The notes under the pieces are model-generated. The model was given only the letters and a program-made list of their open reading frames with translations. It ran no database searches and had not been told where the DNA came from. A program made the position numbers and the translations under genes. DNA of 41,707 bases from the NCBI GenBank assembly GCA_902494535.1, contig CABUTO010000017.1, positions 1 through 41,707 on the forward strand, given 5' to 3'. The first letter of the stretch is position 1. Every line of letters begins with the position of its first letter. This DNA is from an uncultured Collinsella sp. Its GTDB lineage: Bacteria; Actinomycetota; Coriobacteriia; Coriobacteriales; Coriobacteriaceae. Shown here piece after piece: positions 17,434-25,181 of this stretch.

Positions 17434-17528
17434 CTCGCCGATACATACTGTCTGGCGAATCGTTTGTCAACGAATTCGGTGAACGGTAGTAAATACCGTT
17501 CAAGCGTATGTATGTATCGGTCGCCGAG
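17434..17528 (+). ncRNA. Candidate structured leader (three-way junction)
   Basis: An 11-bp closing helix pairs CCGATACATAC (17438-17448) with GTATGTATCGG (17510-17520), extended by CTCG/CGAG (17434-17437, 17525-17528) across a 4-base bulge. Inside are a GAAT-CGTT / AACG-A-ATTC hairpin (about 17457-17477, one bulge) and a 9-bp hairpin TGAACGGTA / TACCGTTCA (17480-17488, 17494-17502) with GTAAA loop. It is transcribed ahead of satA if the upstream promoter is right. It matches no riboswitch class I recognise; DNA inverted repeats bound by a regulator are the alternative. Confidence 0.45.
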
Positions 17529-17638
17529 CGCGGCACCTCAGTTGGGTTCGTCGGTAGGTAAGGTATATATCGTCCGCAAGTTGCGCGGGGGCAAGTCTAG
17601 GTGCTCCCGAGTAAGATTCTCTATTGATAGGAGAAGAC

Positions 17639-19252
17639 ATGGCCATCATCAACAAGGGTATGTCCAGGCGTTCGTTCCTCGGCCTCACCGGCAGCGTCGC
17701 TGCTGTCGCAGGGCTTGGTCTCACCGGCTGCGGTGGCAGCTCTAGCGACGAGGGTTCCGCTTCCGGTTCCACCGATTCCGCTAACCGTGGCGGCGGCGTG
17801 ATCACCGCTGGTTCCGCTTACGCTCCGTCCAGCTTCGATCCCGCCAGCACCGGCTCCGCTGTGGGCCTGGGTGCTAACTGGCACGTCGTCGAGGGCCTCT
17901 ACGGCATCGATTACCACGACTACAGCACCTTCAACGAGCTCGCCACCGACGATCCCAAGTCTGTGGACGACACCACTTTCGAGGTCACCATCCGCAAGGG
18001 CGCCAAGTTCTCCGATGGCACCGAGGTCACCGCTGACGATGTCGTTGCCTCCTACACCGCTTGCGCCGCTTCCGCTACCTATGCTCCGTTCTTCCAGCCC
18101 TTCGAGTCCATCGAGGCCAAGGACGCCAGCACTGTAACGGTCAAGACCAAGGTCCCCAACTTCTCCCTGCTCAAGGATCGTCTGGCCATCATCCGCGTTA
18201 CCCCGGCTACCCAGGCCGAGGAGGATCGCGCCAAGCAGCCGATCGGTTCCGGCCCCTGGATGTACGACTCTATCTCCGATACCGAGATCACCCTGGTTCC
18301 CAACCCCGAGTACAACGGTGAGTATGCTGCCGAGGATAAGAAGATCCAGTACAGCATCCTGACCGACCCCACCGCTCGCGTTACCGCTCAGCAGGAGGGC
18401 TCCACGCTCGTTATGGAGCTCGTCACCGCTGACGCCGTCGACCAGCTCGAGAGCGCTGGCTGCAAGATCGATAACGTTCAGGGTTTCGGCACCCGCTTCA
18501 TCATGTTCAACGTCGCCAAGGAGCCTTGGAACAACGTCAAGGTCCGTCAGGCCGTCATGTATGCGCTCGACACCGAGAAGATGATCACCAACACCTTCGC
18601 CGGCCTTGCCACCGCTGCCAGCTGCTACCTGCCCAAGAGCTTCACCAACTATCATGAGGCTTCCACGGTGTACAAGACTGACGCCAAGAAGGCCAAGAAG
18701 CTCATCGAAGAGTCTGGCATCACCCCGGGCGCCATCACCCTGCGCACCACCGACAACGAGCAGATTAAGGGCATGGCCGCTCAGGTCAAGAACGACCTCG
18801 ACGCCCTCGGCTTCGATGTGACCATCCAGACCGATACCTCGCCGGCCACCTACGCTGCCATCGACGGCGGCGAGGCCTACGATATCCTTCTCGCTCCTGG
18901 CGATCCGTCCTGCTTCGGCGCCGATCCCGACCTGCTGCTCAACTGGTGGTATGGCGACAACGTCTGGATGCAGACCCGTTGCCCGTGGAAGGATTCCGCT
19001 GAGTGGGCGAAGCTCCACGGTCTCATGGACGAGGCTCTTGCCGCCGAGGGCGACGAGCAGCAGAAGAAGTGGAACGAGTGCTTCGACATCATCGCCGACA
19101 ACGCCGTTCTGTACCCCGTTGTCCACGTCAAGACCGTCTCCGCTTCCTGGGACGATCCGTCCACCGCGCCCAACGGCGAGGCCCTCGATGGCTTCAAGGG
19201 CATCGGCACGACGAGCATGTCCTTCAGGGGCGTCGCGACCGTCAAGGCCTAA
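17639..19252 (+). CDS. satA: ABC transporter substrate-binding lipoprotein, family 5 (sialic-acid importer type)
   Basis: A 537-residue solute-binding protein of the OppA/DppA family. The N-terminus has a twin-arginine motif MSRRSFLGL (8-16) and a lipobox LTGC (Cys31), so it is probably a Tat-exported lipoprotein. A Ser/Gly-rich linker follows. The fold hallmarks RKGAKFSDGTEVTADDV and VRQAVMYALD are present. By neighbourhood (fused permease-ATPase and nan enzymes) it most likely binds sialic acid, as for SatA/SiaE proteins; the family alone would suggest peptides. The start at 17639 follows TAGGAGA. Codon use is strongly biased to C-ending codons, as in highly expressed genes. A hairpin follows before satB. 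Confidence 0.85.
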   Translation: MAIINKGMSRRSFLGLTGSVAAVAGLGLTGCGGSSSDEGSASGSTDSANRGGGVITAGSAYAPSSFDPASTGSAVGLGANWHVVEGLYGIDYHDYSTFNELATDDPKSVDDTTFEVTIRKGAKFSDGTEVTADDVVASYTACAASATYAPFFQPFESIEAKDASTVTVKTKVPNFSLLKDRLAIIRVTPATQAEEDRAKQPIGSGPWMYDSISDTEITLVPNPEYNGEYAAEDKKIQYSILTDPTARVTAQQEGSTLVMELVTADAVDQLESAGCKIDNVQGFGTRFIMFNVAKEPWNNVKVRQAVMYALDTEKMITNTFAGLATAASCYLPKSFTNYHEASTVYKTDAKKAKKLIEESGITPGAITLRTTDNEQIKGMAAQVKNDLDALGFDVTIQTDTSPATYAAIDGGEAYDILLAPGDPSCFGADPDLLLNWWYGDNVWMQTRCPWKDSAEWAKLHGLMDEALAAEGDEQQKKWNECFDIIADNAVLYPVVHVKTVSASWDDPSTAPNGEALDGFKGIGTTSMSFRGVATVKA

Positions 19253-19312
19253 GACTCGCTTGAGTCATATGTGGGGCGTCGGTCGTAAGGCAACGTCCTC
19301 ATAGTTGAAACA

Positions 19313-19346
19313 AAGACCCGGGCGGCCTCGATGTCGCTCGGGTCTT
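19313..19346 (+). promoter_or_regulatory. Intercistronic hairpin satA/satB
   Basis: AAGACCCG (19313-19320) pairs with CGGGTCTT (19339-19346), with GCG/CGC continuing the stem. The tail GTAATG has no T run, so it is more likely an RNA-stability or partial-termination element than a full terminator. Smaller hairpins flank it: GACTC/GAGTC (19253-19266) and TGAGTA/TACTCA (19351-19366). Confidence 0.7.
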
Positions 19347-19407
19347 GTAATGAGTATCCATACTCATATACCAGTTGGTCCTACCGACAAAAGAAAGGGG
19401 AGAGAAC

Positions 19408-20364
19408 GTGAACAACTTTCTACGTTTGATTGGAAGGCGTCTCGTGGCGCTGCCGATCATGGCATTGGGCGTCACCGTCCTGGTGTTCTTCCTTATGTCG
19501 TTCTCCAAGACCGACCCCGCCTATACGGCGTTGGGTGACGGTGCCTCGCCCGAGGCGGTTGCCGAGTACCATGAGAAGTATGGTCTGGACGACCCCTGGC
19601 CCGTGCGCTACGTGCGCTATATGGGCGATTTGATCCATGGTGACATGGGCACCTATGGTGCTGCTCGCAACTCCGTTGCCAAGCGCATCTCCACGGCCCT
19701 GCCCGTCACGATGCAGCTGACCTTCATCGGTCTTGCCATCGGCGCGGTCGTCTCGTTTTTGCTCGGCGTCATCGCGGCACTGTATCGCGATAAATGGCCG
19801 GACCAAGTGATCCGCGTCTTCTCCATCGCCGGCTTGGCAACCCCGTCGTTCTGGCTTGCCGTCCTGTTGATCCTGCTGTTCTCTTCCTACCTTAAGGTGC
19901 TCCCGGCATCGGGTGCTCTGCCTCACTTCACCACCAACCCGGCTGGCTATCTGGGACGTATGATCATGCCCGCTATCGCCCTGGCATTCCCGCTGACGGG
20001 CCAGATGACTCGTATCGTGCGTACCGCCATGGTCGAGGAGCTCGACAAGGACTACGTCCGCATGGCCCGTGGCGCCGGCGTTCCCGAGAAGGTCGTCGTC
20101 GGCATCAACGTTTTGCGCAACGCGCTGATCACCCCGGTCACCACCCTCGGTCTTAAGATCGGTTACCTTATGGGCGGCGCCGTCGTCATCGAGGTCATCT
20201 TCAACCTCCCCGGCATGGGTACTGCGATTCTGCAGGGCGTTCAGGGCAACGAGGCGAACCTGGTTCAGGGCGTCGTCATCGTCGTTGCTCTTGCCTTCAT
20301 CATCATCAACATCGTGGTTGACATGCTCTACCTGCTCATCAACCCGCGCATCAGGACGGTGTAG
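19408..20364 (+). CDS. satB: ABC transporter permease (sialic-acid importer type)
   Basis: A 318-residue DppB-type inner-membrane permease. An N-terminal helix (about 12-31) is followed by the segment GDMGTYGAARNSVAKRIS and five further hydrophobic segments. The EAA loop EELDKDYVRMARGAGVPEKVV (about 214-234) docks onto the ATPase. The start is GTG 19408, preceded by AAAGGGGAG; an upstream in-frame start at 19375 lacks a good ribosome site. It is followed after 3 bases by the fused permease-ATPase. Substrate is inferred from the locus. Confidence 0.88.
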   Translation: MNNFLRLIGRRLVALPIMALGVTVLVFFLMSFSKTDPAYTALGDGASPEAVAEYHEKYGLDDPWPVRYVRYMGDLIHGDMGTYGAARNSVAKRISTALPVTMQLTFIGLAIGAVVSFLLGVIAALYRDKWPDQVIRVFSIAGLATPSFWLAVLLILLFSSYLKVLPASGALPHFTTNPAGYLGRMIMPAIALAFPLTGQMTRIVRTAMVEELDKDYVRMARGAGVPEKVVVGINVLRNALITPVTTLGLKIGYLMGGAVVIEVIFNLPGMGTAILQGVQGNEANLVQGVVIVVALAFIIINIVVDMLYLLINPRIRTV

Positions 20365-20367
20365 ATT

Positions 20368-22383
20368 ATGGTAAAGATTCGAGAGAAGCAAACCGAGCAG
20401 CTCGAGAAAGCTGCCTCCAAGGGGCTCAAGCTCGGTGGCTGGAAGAAGATGACGCTGTCTTCTAAGATTGCCGCCGTCGTGCTGGCACTGGTCGCCCTGA
20501 CCGCGATTCTGGCGCCCCTTCTTGCCCCCTATAGCCCGGTCGAGATTTTCACTGCTCGCCAGGCTCCCGGCAACGGATTTATCTTCGGTACCGACGATAA
20601 GGGTCGCGACATTCTGTCGCGCATGCTCTACGGTGGTCGTTACTCGCTGATCATCGGCTTTGGCGCCACTGCCATGGCTCTGGTTTGCGGCTCGGTCGTG
20701 GGCGCCCTCGCGGCGGTTTCGCGCAAGTCCGTTTCCGAGGCGATCATGCGCATCCTGGACATCATCATGTCCATCCCGGGCATCGCCCTCGCTGCCGTCT
20801 TCGTCTCCATCCTGGGCAATTCCGTGCCGTCGATCATCTTCGCCATCGGCTTTATGTACACCCCGCAGATTGCCCGTATCGTGCGCGCCAACATCGTGTC
20901 CGAGTACGGCGAGGACTATGTCCGCGCGGTCATCGTTTCCGGCGCCAAGGCTCCGTGGATTTTGATCAAGCATGTTCTGCGTAACTGCATCGCCCCGATC
21001 ATGGTCTTCACCGTTACCCTGGTCGCCGACGCCATCATCTTCGAGGCCTCGCTGACCTTTATCGGCGCTGGTATTCAGGAGCCTACCGCTACCTGGGGCA
21101 ACATCCTCGCCGATGCTCGCGGTGGCGTGCTCGCTGGCCGTTGGTGGCAAGCGCTGTTCCCGGGCCTGGCCATTATGATCACCTGCCTGGCGCTCAACAT
21201 CCTCTCCGAGGGCATTACCGACGCCATGGCCGCTGCTCCCTCCGCCGCCCTGGATCCGACCGACTCCTCCAAGCGCCGCGAGGCCGACCTGCTGGTCTCC
21301 GACCCCGTTCGTGCCTACAAGGAGCAGGCTCAGTCCCTGTCCGCCCGTCTTGGCGCCCTGCGCGATGTCGAGCTCAAGCGTAACGACCGCCATGTGCCCG
21401 ATGAGTCCGTTGAGCCGATCCTTTCGGTCCGCGATTTCTGCATCCAGTTTGAGCACCACGGTGACATCAATGTCGTCGACCACGTTAACTTTGACGTCCG
21501 TCCCGGCCAGACCATGGGCCTGGTAGGCGAGTCCGGCTGCGGTAAGTCCATCACCACGCTGGCCATCATGGGCCTGACCGACGATGACGAGCATCTTTCC
21601 GGCGAGGTTCTCTGGGAGGGCCGCGACCTGCTCAAGATGAGCAAGAAGGAGTGGTTCGGCCTGCGCGGTACCGATATCGCTATGGTCTATCAGGACGCCC
21701 TGTCCTCGCTCAACCCTTCCATGCTCATCTCTGCCCAGATGAAGCAGCTCACCAAGCGCGGCGGAACCCGCAGCGCCGAGGAGCTCCTGGAGCTCGTCGG
21801 CCTCGATCCCAAGCGCACACTCGAGAGCTATCCGCATGAGCTCTCCGGCGGCCAGCGTCAGCGTGTCCTGATCGCTATGGCCCTTACTCGCGACCCCAAG
21901 CTGGTCATCTGCGACGAGCCCACGACCGCTCTGGACGTTACCGTCCAGAAGCAGGTCATCAAGCTGCTCAACGATCTTCAGGCCAAGCTCGGCTTTGCCA
22001 TGATCTTCGTTTCGCATGACCTGGCTCTGGTCGCCGAGGTCGCCCACAACATCACGGTTATGTACGCTGGCCAGGTTATCGAGCAGGCACCCACCAAGGA
22101 GCTGCTCACCAACCCGATCCACGAGTACACCCGCGGTCTTCTGGGTTCCGTTCTGTCCATCGAGAGCGGTTCGGGTCGCCTGCACCAGGTGCCCGGCGCC
22201 GTTCCGAGCCCGCGCGATTTCCCCAAGGGCGATCGCTTCGCGCCCCGCTCGAGCCATCCGCGTATTGGCCTGGACACCCGTCCGGTCTTCAAGCGCGTGC
22301 CCGGCACCGAGCACTTCTATTCCGAGCTCCCCGACGAGGTGCTCAAGGCAAATGGTTTGACCCCTCACGCGGAGGTGATGTAG
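20368..22383 (+). CDS. satC: Fused ABC permease-ATPase (SatC-type)
   Basis: A 671-residue single chain. The N-terminal half (1-~290) is a DppC-type permease with EAA loop EDYVRAVIVSGAKAPWILIK (182-201). A charged linker (~290-345) leads into an OppD-type ATPase with Walker A GESGCGKS (387-394), signature LSGGQRQR (492-499) and Walker B LVICDEP (512-518). This permease-ATPase fusion, between satB and a second ATPase, is the arrangement described for the sialic acid importers SatABCD and SiaEFGI. The ATPase C-terminus has DRFAPRSSHP where peptide importers carry a Cys-rich motif; the cysteines are absent. The fusion is continuous, with no sign of frameshift. The satD start abuts its stop. Confidence 0.9.
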   Translation: MVKIREKQTEQLEKAASKGLKLGGWKKMTLSSKIAAVVLALVALTAILAPLLAPYSPVEIFTARQAPGNGFIFGTDDKGRDILSRMLYGGRYSLIIGFGATAMALVCGSVVGALAAVSRKSVSEAIMRILDIIMSIPGIALAAVFVSILGNSVPSIIFAIGFMYTPQIARIVRANIVSEYGEDYVRAVIVSGAKAPWILIKHVLRNCIAPIMVFTVTLVADAIIFEASLTFIGAGIQEPTATWGNILADARGGVLAGRWWQALFPGLAIMITCLALNILSEGITDAMAAAPSAALDPTDSSKRREADLLVSDPVRAYKEQAQSLSARLGALRDVELKRNDRHVPDESVEPILSVRDFCIQFEHHGDINVVDHVNFDVRPGQTMGLVGESGCGKSITTLAIMGLTDDDEHLSGEVLWEGRDLLKMSKKEWFGLRGTDIAMVYQDALSSLNPSMLISAQMKQLTKRGGTRSAEELLELVGLDPKRTLESYPHELSGGQRQRVLIAMALTRDPKLVICDEPTTALDVTVQKQVIKLLNDLQAKLGFAMIFVSHDLALVAEVAHNITVMYAGQVIEQAPTKELLTNPIHEYTRGLLGSVLSIESGSGRLHQVPGAVPSPRDFPKGDRFAPRSSHPRIGLDTRPVFKRVPGTEHFYSELPDEVLKANGLTPHAEVM

Positions 22384-23211
22384 ATGAGCGAGACCGCAGT
22401 CAACGGCGTCGAGCCGATCATCTTCCTTGATGACGTCCACGTCACCTTTAGGACCCGTACCGGCTCGATTCTGCACCCCAACCTGGTTCACGCCGTCCAG
22501 GGTGTAACGATTAAGCTCATGCCCGGTCAGACGATCGGCATCGTCGGCGAGTCCGGTTGCGGTAAGTCCACCACCGCCAACGTCATGTGCGGCCTGCAGG
22601 CCCCCACGAGCGGCAAGGTCTACTTTAAGGGCAAGGACGTTACCAAACGTACCGCCGAGGACCGTCGCCACATGGGTCGCGTCATCTCGGTCGTGTTTCA
22701 AAACCCGGCCACGGCGCTCAACCCCCGCATGGTCGTTCGCGAGCAGCTGCTCGACCCCATGCGCGTCCACAACCTGGGTACCGAGGCCGAGCAGGAGAAG
22801 CGCGTCAAAGAGCTCCTGGAGCTCACCGGTCTGCCCAGCTCCGCCGCCGAGGTTCTTCCCGGTCAGCTTTCGGGCGGCCAGCGCCAGCGCGTCGCAATTG
22901 CCCGTGCCCTGTCGCTGAACCCCGATGCCATCATCGCCGACGAGCCCACCTCGGCTCTGGACGTTTCGGTCCGCGCGCAGATTCTGAACCTGCTGACCGA
23001 CCTTAAGAAGGAGCTCGGCCTGGCCATGGTGTTCATCAGCCATGACATCCAGACGGTCCGCTATATCTCTGACGACATCATCGTTATGAATGGCGGCAAG
23101 ATCGTCGAGCAGGGCGAGGCCAAGCAGGTCTTCCAGCATCCCCAGGACCCCTACACCAAGATGCTGCTCGGCGCTGCGCCGTCGCTGCTGCACCCCAAGC
23201 TCGGCGAATAG
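22384..23211 (+). CDS. satD: ABC transporter ATP-binding protein (sialic-acid importer type)
   Basis: A 275-residue OppF-type ATPase. Walker A GESGCGKS is near residues 55-62, the Q-loop is VFQNPATALNPR, the signature LSGGQRQR, and Walker B AIIADEP. It ends soon after HPQDPYTKMLLGAAPSLL and lacks the C-terminal cysteine-rich extension of OppD/OppF, so it is shorter than peptide importers (typically 310-340). It starts directly after the satC stop, using GGAGG inside satC (22371-22375). It should pair with the ATPase half of SatC. Confidence 0.9.
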   Translation: MSETAVNGVEPIIFLDDVHVTFRTRTGSILHPNLVHAVQGVTIKLMPGQTIGIVGESGCGKSTTANVMCGLQAPTSGKVYFKGKDVTKRTAEDRRHMGRVISVVFQNPATALNPRMVVREQLLDPMRVHNLGTEAEQEKRVKELLELTGLPSSAAEVLPGQLSGGQRQRVAIARALSLNPDAIIADEPTSALDVSVRAQILNLLTDLKKELGLAMVFISHDIQTVRYISDDIIVMNGGKIVEQGEAKQVFQHPQDPYTKMLLGAAPSLLHPKLGE

Positions 23212-23227
23212 CCTCGCTTTCCCTCCC

Positions 23228-23255
23228 GTGCGCCCGGTTCCCTTGCCGGGCGCAC
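23228..23255 (+). promoter_or_regulatory. Intercistronic hairpin satD/esterase
   Basis: A perfect 10-bp stem, GTGCGCCCGG (23228-23237) and CCGGGCGCAC (23246-23255), with an 8-base loop and no T run. It lies between the transporter genes and the esterase genes and may set their relative expression. Confidence 0.7.
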
Positions 23256-23291
23256 CTCCGTTGCGATTTCGAAAGGTTGGGTTCACGAGCC

Positions 23292-24269
23292 ATGCCAAGT
23301 GCTCAGGAGCTACAACATCAATTTGGTGAATATCGAGGCGCCATGCCCCGTCCATCAGATTTCGATCTCTTTTGGAAGGATCGCATGGCCGAGGCCGACG
23401 CCGTCGGGCTTGACTATGCGATCGACACGGCATCGGTCACCGATGCCGCGACCTGCCAACTTTTCGACCTCTGGTATACCGGCATGTGTGGCGCTCGCCT
23501 GCATGCCAAGTACCTTAAACCCGTCTCGGACGAGCCCGTGCCATTGGTGCTTCAGTTCCATGGGTATCCGGGTGCAAGCCGCAGCTGGTTTGAGCAGGCG
23601 TCGTTTGCGGGCATGGGCATGGCACTCATCGCCCTCGACTGCCCCGGCCAAGGAGGTCCCTCCGAGGACATTGGTGGATTTGAGGGCACAACGGTTGCCG
23701 GGCATATCGTCGCCGGCATCGACGGCGACCCGGCCAACCTCTACTATGTCCGCTTGCACCAAGATATTCGCATCCTGTGCCGTATTGTTCGCGAGCTCGA
23801 GGGCATCGATCTTTCCCGTGTGTTTGTGAACGGCGCGTCGCAGGGTGGTGGTTTGGGCATTGCGACCTGTGCGCTTAACAGCGAGCTTATCAATCGTGCC
23901 GCCATCCTCTATCCCTTCCTGTCAGATTTCCGCCTAGTCTGGGATTTGGATGCAGACGACATTGCCTACGAGGGCCTGCGCTATTGGTCTCGCTGGTTTG
24001 ACGAGGACTCGACTCGTATTGACGAAGCCTATGCCAAGCTGGCGTACTTCGATTCCAAGAACTTTGCCCCTATGGTCAAATGCCCCGTGCTGTTTGGCAC
24101 CGGCACAGCCGATATCGTCTGCCCGCCAGCGACGCAGTTTGCGGTCTATAACAACCTGACCTGCGAAAAGCGTCATGAGTTCTTTGAAGGCTTTGGCCAC
24201 GAGGAGATTCAGGATTTTGACGATCTGATCATTCCGTTTTTCTGTAAGGGAGGGGAGGCTCATGTCTAA
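23292..24269 (+). CDS. CE7-family acetyl esterase, candidate sialate O-acetylesterase
   Basis: A 325-residue alpha/beta hydrolase of the acetyl xylan esterase/cephalosporin C deacetylase (CE7) family; length is typical. N-terminal MPRPSDFDLFW matches the family start. The oxyanion motif is HGYPG (90-94), then CPGQGG (family RGQGG), the nucleophile elbow GASQGG (Ser183), Asp274 in GTADIVCPP and His303 in GFGHEE complete the triad. In the middle of a sialic acid operon it most likely removes O-acetyl groups from sialic acid before cleavage; that role is inferred, and acetylated sugars in general are possible. ATG 23292 fits the family N-terminus, although GAAAGG lies 15 bases upstream. It overlaps the next gene by 8 bases. 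Confidence 0.85.
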   Translation: MPSAQELQHQFGEYRGAMPRPSDFDLFWKDRMAEADAVGLDYAIDTASVTDAATCQLFDLWYTGMCGARLHAKYLKPVSDEPVPLVLQFHGYPGASRSWFEQASFAGMGMALIALDCPGQGGPSEDIGGFEGTTVAGHIVAGIDGDPANLYYVRLHQDIRILCRIVRELEGIDLSRVFVNGASQGGGLGIATCALNSELINRAAILYPFLSDFRLVWDLDADDIAYEGLRYWSRWFDEDSTRIDEAYAKLAYFDSKNFAPMVKCPVLFGTGTADIVCPPATQFAVYNNLTCEKRHEFFEGFGHEEIQDFDDLIIPFFCKGGEAHV

Positions 24270-25113
24270 GTGCGAGAGCAATGTTAATGAGCTGATTGTC
24301 CCCGGGCTCGTGGGAATTCCTGGAACGGTTTCGTCAAGGCTCGCAGAATATCGGGACTGGCGCGGTGATGTCCAAGCAGATGTTTCTGATTTAGAGACAT
24401 GCGCTTCGAATCTTGAGATTCAAGGCCTGGCCATTACGGCGATTGACTTTGTTAACCCCTGCGCCCGTTACTCGGAGGTCTCCTTTGAGCTCGGTGACGA
24501 TGCGATTCACGCTCGTTTGATCGAGCCTGTCGGTCGTGCCCGAGTGTCTGAGCGCGTGCCGCTGTGCCTGATGTTCCACGATATCGATCGGCCTGTGCGC
24601 GGCTGGCATCACATGACGAGATTTGCCGCCATGGGGTATGCCGTCCTCGCGCTGGATGACGATGTTGCTGGTGCGGACGACCTGCAGCGGGGGATTTCTT
24701 CGCCCGCTTTTGTCGAGCGCGTCCGTTGGGGTTGCGCGCTGGCGAAGGTGGCGCGCAATCTTGATGGCATGGACCCCGACCGCATCTTTGCATGGGGCGA
24801 GGGTCTAGGCGGCGGAGTCGCGCTGGCGGTTTCTGCTCTGGACGAGCGGGGTCTCGCCTGCACGGCGGTTGCCAATCCGCTTCCTGGCGGCCTCGAGGCG
24901 CTGTCGTCTCGGGTGCGCGGATCGGTGCTCATGGGCACATCGCTCATGGATACCGTGAGCGATCCCAAGGATCAGTTTGCCGTATTCAACGGTCTTGAGT
25001 GTGACCGGAGACATATCATCTATGCCAAATACGCTCACGAGCGCATCAATGCGTTCGAAAACGAAGTCGTCGACTTTTTTAACCAAACGTTCTACTCGTG
25101 TTCTTTGGCCTAG
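24262..25113 (+). CDS. Degenerate CE7 esterase paralogue lacking the nucleophile
   Basis: A 283-residue protein aligned over most of its length with the preceding CE7 esterase: VPLCLMFHDIDRPVRGW against VPLVLQFHGYPGASRSW, and DQFAVFNGLECDRRH against TQFAVYNNLTCEKRH. The nucleophile elbow reads GEGLG at 179-183, so Gly181 (codon GGT) replaces the catalytic Ser. Asp230 and His259 are kept. The HGYPG oxyanion loop is HDIDR, and the PGQGG segment is lost. It is an intact frame with normal codon use, translationally coupled to its partner by an 8-base overlap. It is therefore probably a non-catalytic partner, a lectin-like subunit, or an enzyme with altered chemistry. Confidence 0.75.
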   Translation: MSKCESNVNELIVPGLVGIPGTVSSRLAEYRDWRGDVQADVSDLETCASNLEIQGLAITAIDFVNPCARYSEVSFELGDDAIHARLIEPVGRARVSERVPLCLMFHDIDRPVRGWHHMTRFAAMGYAVLALDDDVAGADDLQRGISSPAFVERVRWGCALAKVARNLDGMDPDRIFAWGEGLGGGVALAVSALDERGLACTAVANPLPGGLEALSSRVRGSVLMGTSLMDTVSDPKDQFAVFNGLECDRRHIIYAKYAHERINAFENEVVDFFNQTFYSCSLA

Positions 25114-25137
25114 ACGGCCTGGACACTGCCAACAAGA

Positions 25138-25160
25138 GTGGGCGGCATAGGGCTGCCCAC
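25138..25160 (+). promoter_or_regulatory. Intercistronic hairpin upstream of nanA
   Basis: GTGGGCGGC (25138-25146) pairs with GCTGCCCAC (25152-25160) with one G-U pair and a 5-base loop, no T run. It ends 9 bases before the AAGGAG ribosome site of nanA. Confidence 0.65.
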
Positions 25161-25181
25161 CAGACAACTAAGGAGATTCTT

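Larger units (their letters stand above)
17276..17638 (+). promoter_or_regulatory. 363-bp regulatory region of the sialic acid operon
   Basis: This non-coding gap separates uvrC from the sialic acid locus. No convincing uvrC terminator is visible. It holds a 9-base direct repeat CATGATTGC (17299-17307, 17332-17340; 33 bp apart), a promoter/operator (17367-17406) and a structured leader (17434-17528). Near the start codon lie a weak GGGGGCA/TGCTCCC hairpin (about 17587-17607, one mismatch) and an AGGAGA ribosome site (17629-17634). No open frame here looks coding. Confidence 0.7.

Noticed and set aside
17276..17638. T-box riboswitch before satA
   Set aside because: No AGGGTGGNACCGCG-type antiterminator sequence and no downstream terminator with a T run were found.
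17621..19126. Long minus-strand frame opposite satA
   Set aside because: Same codon-bias shadow; the plus strand has a Tat/lipobox signal, a ribosome site and family-5 motifs.
20368..22383. satC fusion as an assembly or frameshift artefact
   Set aside because: The linker is continuous in frame, both halves have complete motifs, and the same fusion is known in sialic acid importers.
19420..23433. 1337-codon open frame on the minus strand across satB, satC and satD
   Set aside because: It is antisense to three well-supported genes. The Gly/Asp/His-rich sequence lacks domains, and C-ending codon bias removes stop codons in that frame.
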